From contig CABFPE010000533.1 in assembly GCA_900660155.1 (NCBI GenBank), positions 240,858-304,857 on the forward strand: 64,000 bases of DNA, written 5' to 3'. The notes under the pieces were generated by a model that was not told the origin of the DNA, ran no database searches, and saw nothing but the letters and a program-made list of their open reading frames with translations. Every line of letters begins with the position of its first letter. Within the stretch, counting starts at the first letter, position 1. Below, piece after piece: positions 59,080 to 64,000 of this stretch. The stretch comes from Hofstenia miamia. Taxonomy: Eukaryota > Xenacoelomorpha > Acoela > Hofsteniidae. Made by a program: the position numbers and the translations under genes.

Positions 59080-59243
59080 CATACATGTATAAAAACAAAA
59101 ATATACGCCTTTCAGGAGAGACAGATTACTCAGCATGCATAATTTCTCATAAGCAAGCCTGGTAGCATTTATCGTTTCTTAGAAGCAGTTATTTTAGTTA
59201 AAGCCAGAAAAAACTATAGATTTTTCAACATAATATTTCTTAG

Positions 59244-59394
59244 TTATTCGCTATAAAACGTATGCTTTAAAAAGTAACATCTGGTAATCTCGAAAATAAA
59301 GGTTCTGCAAAGAAAACAAATACAAATGAGAAAGAGTCCTAAACCTTACATATTCAGAAATTAATATTAGGTTTGAGATTTCTAAAAGTTTATT
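59244..59394 (+). repeat. 151-bp direct repeat, copy 1
   Basis: Matches 59967-60117 at every base I compared. It carries the last codons and the AATAAA signal of the small gene (at 59295-59300 here), so it looks like the 3' end of a lost or rearranged upstream copy of that gene. Confidence 0.85.
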
Positions 59395-59615
59395 TTAGAA
59401 TTTTAGAAAATCAACCTCATTAAAAATTATTGGTTGAAGCAAACTTTCATTTGCACATTGCATATGTCAATCTTTACAAATCCGCACGTCAATCAATCCC
59501 AATTGCAAATGTTGACGCTTATCTTGCCGTGCCGCGATGCACTGTTGATTGGGCGCAACTGCCATTTTGAACTTTTAAATTAACGTCAATCTATAACAAG
59601 ATGAAATTAGACCAA

Positions 59616-59623
59616 TATAAAAG
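59616..59623 (+). promoter_or_regulatory. TATA box of the small gene
   Basis: TATAAAAG, 39 nt before the ATG. Further upstream are a CCAAT word (CCCAATTG near 59498), an octamer-like TTGCAAATG and an inverted CCAAT with GC (TTGATTGGGCGC near 59543). Start of transcription expected near 59645, leaving a leader of only about 10 nt. Confidence 0.6.
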
Positions 59624-59654
59624 CAGCCACTTTCATCATTAAATCATTTTAATC

Positions 59655-59993
59655 ATGGGCTTGATAAAATCTTGCAAGAAGCATCTACGGTTACGTCGCT
59701 CTCGTTCCACATCGCAGAACTCGAATACAACAGTGCAGGAGCTTGAAAGACAAGTGAAATTTTTTGAAAGTCAAGTAGATCATTTACTTGAGTGCAACCG
59801 ACAGTTGGGAGATAAAATCCCAAAAATGCAGAGACAAACGTCCGGAAGATTGTCCCACTGGAATTCCCTTTATCGTGAGGAAATGGCAGAGTTGCTGAGG
59901 CATCAACATCAACAGCATTTACAGGACCAGTCAGTTGAAAAAGACAAATTAATCATTCAGCTACACTTATTCGCTATAAAACGTATGCTTTAA
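59655..59993 (+). CDS. Small basic coiled-coil protein, unknown function
   Basis: 112 codons in one exon. The N-terminus is strongly basic with Ser/Arg (KKHLRLRRSRSTSQ), followed by a heptad-like region at about 28-60 (VQELERQVKFFESQVDHLL) and a His/Gln-rich, charged C-terminal half (LLRHQHQQHLQDQ). No signal peptide or membrane segment. I do not recognise the family. The case for a real gene is the compact architecture: CCAAT-like words, TATA box at 59616, ATG at 59655, stop at 59993 and AATAAA at 60018. Its 3' end is repeated exactly at 59244-59394 and its 5' end appears in the misplaced contig at 58728, so at least one more copy or allele exists. A basic tail plus coiled coil could suit a nucleic-acid or chromatin binding role, but that is a guess. 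Confidence 0.6.
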   Translation: MGLIKSCKKHLRLRRSRSTSQNSNTTVQELERQVKFFESQVDHLLECNRQLGDKIPKMQRQTSGRLSHWNSLYREEMAELLRHQHQQHLQDQSVEKDKLIIQLHLFAIKRML

Positions 59994-60117
59994 AAAGTAA
60001 CATCTGGTAATCTCGAAAATAAAGGTTCTGCAAAGAAAACAAATACAAATGAGAAAGAGTCCTAAACCTTACATATTCAGAAATTAATATTAGGTTTGAG
60101 ATTTCTAAAAGTTTATT
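59967..60117 (+). repeat. 151-bp direct repeat, copy 2
   Basis: Covers the last 8 codons, stop and 3' flank of the small gene. Partner of 59244-59394, 723 bp away. Confidence 0.85.
60018..60023 (+). terminator. Polyadenylation signal of the small gene
   Basis: AATAAA, 25 nt after the stop codon at 59993. In keeping with a very short 3'UTR. Confidence 0.55.
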
Positions 60118-60879
60118 ATGTTCATTTTTTGTTAATTAATCTAAATTATTTAGATATAGTTTATATTAAAAACTATAACTACATTTGCTAAATATGTACA
60201 GTAATGTTTTACTAATACTTAATACATACTATACTAATTTGGGTAGGGGTAGGTGATTGACCAAATTCTAAAGAATATTGTATTTGTATTGAAATTTAAA
60301 TTCATAGGACTTGATTAATTTTTCATATGCTTGCAATTATTTTGGTCAATAAAAATAAATGCAAATTTGCAATAAATAATCAAGCTTTTCCTAATATATT
60401 TTCAATTTCTATTGATGCTGCAACAATAATAATAATTTACTATAGATTAAAATTCACATCCACAACTTATTAAACTTAAACACATATTATGAAAATAAAA
60501 ATACAAAAATAATCGAAGAAATTTATCTTTTACAAAAATTCATTGTTCTCACAATCATAAATCATAAATCATAAATTATCCCTACTCTTTCATAAATAAT
60601 TTTACTCAAACTGTACTTGATATTAAAATTATAATTAAAAGTTAAGCAAAATCGTTTTTTAATATAGGATTACATTTAAAAACTTTTAGAAAAATATATA
60701 ACATCTGTATTTGTCTTAGTGTTTGGGTTGGTCACGGGATGCCAGGATATCATAGAATATAGAATATAGTCAGGAAATACTAAAAAAATTATTTAGAAAA
60801 AATTTCTGATCACATAGGTTTGAAACTAGGCGGAATCGCATTCTAATATAGCTTTACATCTGAAAAGCTTTATAAAATA
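60118..60879. other. Intergenic, nothing recognised
   Basis: AT-rich DNA without ORFs. The left side may include more of the LINE fragment that follows. Confidence 0.45.
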
Positions 60880-61510
60880 TATAATTTTGTATATGACTTA
60901 ACATACTTTACGATTTATTGAGTCAAAAGTTTTAGAAATATCCAAGAAAGCAATGCAACATAGCTTTTTTTAATCTAACGAATTGCTGCAGTGTTCAGTA
61001 GCATCAGAAATGTTTGCATGTGTTCGTCAATTTGATCTGATAAGTCTCTAAATATTTTACTAATTGGCGATTTTATCGAGACAGTCCTATAATTTGAGGC
61101 AATATTTGCATCAAGTTTCTTAAAATTCGGTGTTACTTGAACTTTTTTCAGAATTTCAGTTTTGGTGCATTCATTTAAAATAAAATTTTGTGGTTTACTA
61201 ATAATTAAAGCGGTTTATTTCAAAATCCAAGCAGGAATTTTCCAAGGCCCATTCGATTTATTCGATATGAGTTTTTTTATTGCATTAATCATCTCATACA
61301 TAGTAGTATATGTGAAGTGGGATTATTTTTTTCTTGGAATATTAAATTGAATATGTTCTCCTTCATAATTTCCATAGTTGATAAATGATTCGTTTAAAAT
61401 ATGTGTAATTTTTATAGGGGCATTTTCTAGAAAAAACACTAAGAGTCTTACGTTTTCGGCAATTCATTTAATTTCTCAAGTGGAATCTCAGAGTACATTC
61501 ATTTTTCATA
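60880..61510 (-). mobile_element. LINE fragment, RT front half
   Basis: Minus-strand motifs in RT order: MINAIKKLISNKSNGPWKIP at about 61290-61230, then SNYRTVSIKSPISKIF at about 61100-61060, then FLDISKTFDSINRKV at about 60950-60900. These are the NKSxGxDxIP, NYRPIS and FLDxxKAFD signatures of LINE reverse transcriptases. Stops interrupt the frame (for example near 61217 and 60970), so it is dead. The piece is truncated at both sides. The plus-strand ORF 61162-61350 is a shadow. Confidence 0.72.
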
Positions 61511-64000
61511 TGTAATATCAAAATGGAAAATGTATAGTTTTTTAATTATGAAATTAATTGACTCCTGTAATTTATTACAGCCGAATTAATTTTGCAACTA
61601 ATGGCTGTCGAAACTTTCCTGATGCACTATTTCAACCATTTTTCCAATTTTAATATTCGTATAATTATTGGTCCTCGTCAAAGCATTTCTTCTGCACAGA
61701 AGTCTTTAAACACTGAGAATCAATAATAACAATAAAGCTCTTTTAACTATTAAATTGTATCAGCAGTTCTATCCACGTGAACTAAAATTAGATAAAAATT
61801 AGAAAGGAATGTCTAATTTCATCTAAGACTGCATCCCGTGCCTTTCATTTTGTAATTCAATTTGTAGTAATATATGCCAATGGCTTACAATTAATTTTAT
61901 GTGATCTTTCATTTGCTGCATTTCGAAATTATAGACTTAGCAAAGGCATAGTGAAACCGGGATTCCTATTCCATGTGATAAGCTGGGGCAATTCTGAAAG
62001 AAAGTTGCTGTCCCATATGCCATATGAAAGTCCTTAATTAAAAAAATTTTCCTCTATTCTCCAATGCTATGATAAAGCAAGCATAAATTTCGCCAATTTT
62101 TTTAGTTGTATAGGAATGGCTACGAGTATTTTTACTGCTAAACAATTTATTCAGAAAAGAGTCAGATCTATTGTAGATTGGACAACCTATTTATGCAATC
62201 CACTTCACCCTACCGTCATTTTCTTACATACAACTGGAAAATCTCCATCCTATTACACAAGAATTTGTCATTGGCTTACTCCAAATAGACCTTTAATTAC
62301 CAAAAGAAATCTTTTTCCTTAAACCATTATCATTGGTTGTAGGTTCTATGCAATAAATGCTGTCTGGCTGAGAAAAACTCACGTTATATCGAAATTTCCT
62401 CCCTGCAATTGGACTTGATATAAATAATCTGCCACGGATTTGGCTACGTTTTCTATAAAATTTTTCTCAATGTTTGCTAAGTTTTTGCGAATAGATGTCT
62501 CTTAGAATTAAAATATAACAAGTTTTTAGTCAGAATTCAAATTTCAAATGCTTGTAAATTTGAGAATTGATTTAAATAATGTATCAGAAATCAAACTAAG
62601 CGAAATTCACATTCAAAATGCGATAACAAATACTTCGTCCAATTACAACCAAAAATTAAAATAGAAACACAAAAGTTGAACTCATGGGGCTGGTGAAGCA
62701 GTAACGGAATTTCATTTTCACTGTTAAAATGGATGCTACTCATTCAATAATGATGTATTTTTTTTATTGTAATGTGTAATGTGTGACTTTCTATTAGGTT
62801 CATCAATGAGACAGAATATATTGTTAAGAAATTCATTTTTCTTTGATCTATGAACACAAAACTACTCGGTAACGGGATTTCAGAAAGTTAACAGTCATTT
62901 TTACAAGTATATACCATTTATATCATAACATACTGTTCCTCTATAAAATACGTACATGATAAAGCTATATTCTTTTAGGATTAGTACACTGTCTTATATT
63001 GGCATTATGGAAATATTAATTCCAATAGAAATTCAGAAACTAATTGGTTCTACATGGTAACGGAATTTCAATGGTCCTGTCGCCAGACACAGATTGGACA
63101 TTTTACTAATTTTTGCCACTATTTCCCCATTATTGCAATAATACCACTATAATTTAAGTATATGCACATATGAATATGTATTTATAGTGAAGAACAGCAT
63201 AGCTTCAATCTTAGATTTTCACTCTAAATGCTAACTATCGAGTGACCCTTATTCAGATATCAAATTAAAATAATAAAACATTTGTTTGAGAGTGATAATT
63301 CAAGGGAGAAATTAAATGGAAAAAGAGTTCTACTATGTTCTCTGATGATAAACTCTAATTTTTTTGGTACCTTGCAGTAAAGTTTTTCTTACTAATTATG
63401 CATGGAAACATGTAGTGTAATTTCCATGGAATAAAACTAGCTGTTAAAATTGAAAAATAATTTTAAATAAAATAAAAATTGAGTATCCCTAATTGCTAAG
63501 AAAAAAATTATGGAAGTAACAACTTAAAGCCATACTCGAAAATCAAGGAATTTTTTTAATCTTGAAAACACGGGAAATGTCAACAGTGACTCAATAAATT
63601 TCAATTATTGTCTACTAACAAGCGAGTAAATTTCATTCAATAATTAGAACCTCTCATTCACTTAACAAAGTAAGACAACTATTTCAAACACAATTGAACG
63701 CGTTTCCAACTACCTGTCAATTGTGATATATACTGTGTGAAGCGCTTGCATTTAAACAATTAAATTTGTAGACATAGAGGCAATCTTTAACAACTTAGAT
63801 CATAAATCTTTAAGGGATGACGATGCTGGTTAAGTTGTCATGCACAGATAATGTAATATTGAGAAAGACAAATTTAGAAATTTATCAGCTAAAATATTTT
63901 TGTTTATAGTAGTTTTTCTAATACAATTTTAAAGCGTTCTTAAGTCTGCTTTATGTTGAAAGGGTGTATTTCAGATCATAAATGATTTTTAGGATTTGTG
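61511..64000. other. Intergenic to the window end
   Basis: The ORF at 62116-62322 (68 codons, MATSIFTAKQFIQKRVRSIV) has a clear ATG but no recognisable domain and no visible promoter or splice support. No other coding signal and no repeats recognised. Confidence 0.4.

Noticed and set aside
58482-59165. A pair of tandem genes with identical N-termini
   Set aside because: The duplication is bounded by Ns, the frame starts at a TTG, and no domain is recognisable.
59480-60060. Histone-type gene reading for the small gene (octamer, CCAAT, TATA, purine-rich element downstream)
   Set aside because: The protein is not a histone, there is no histone 3' stem-loop, and a normal AATAAA signal is present.

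Overview
This is a window of AT-rich animal DNA, most likely from an invertebrate. Eukaryotic origin is shown by LINE, hAT, Helitron-like and Gypsy remnants, long (TA)n and (ATT)n runs, a TRIM-type RING/B-box gene, and widely spaced genes with no operon structure. EcKinase-like genes of this type are typical of arthropods and also occur in other invertebrates, so I do not name a phylum. The assembly is a draft: single-N joins at 18262, 19164, 22401, 58726 and 58830, and a 16-N run at 34721-34736.

The main gene content is a dispersed cluster of five EcKinase-like (EcKL/CHK, PF02958-type) small-molecule kinase genes: 6353-7609 (+), 11317-12573 (+), 13642-14898 (-), 40983-42239 (-) and 47855-49111 (+). 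Each is one uninterrupted coding exon of exactly 418 codons, with the catalytic-loop HGD at residues 255-257 and the metal-binding Asp at 280. Genes 3 and 5 are nearly identical over their first half and clearly divergent over the second, which points to gene conversion. The other recognisable host genes are a 636-residue TRIM-like gene (20394-22304, -) and a small TATA-driven intronless gene of unknown function (59655-59993, +). A possible orphan exon lies at 47396-47550 (-).

Most of the rest is transposon debris. From left to right: a LINE 3' end (1-398), a 2.4 kb hAT element placed just upstream of EcKL gene 1 (3747-6172), a Helitron-like element (7756-8082), a long decayed LINE with ORF1 zinc knuckles, endonuclease and RT (about 22440-25502), a decayed DUF4371-type hAT transposase (27345-29796), several short hAT-type MITEs with 8-bp target duplications (33575, 34231, 49759), a palindromic MITE (46491-46637), two old Gypsy-type LTR retrotransposon fragments in opposite orientation (about 36120-39150 and 50880-53080), and two more LINE fragments (55870-56620 and 60880-61510).

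Three places (18117-19309, 34581-35010, 58477-59079) carry near-identical duplications with edges exactly at N joins. These look like misplaced or haplotypic contigs, so the partial sixth EcKL copy at 18263 should not be counted as a gene. I found no convincing tRNA, rRNA or CRISPR, and no obviously new multi-gene system. The most biologically interesting signals are the mosaic, length-invariant EcKL family and the compact small gene at 59.6 kb.
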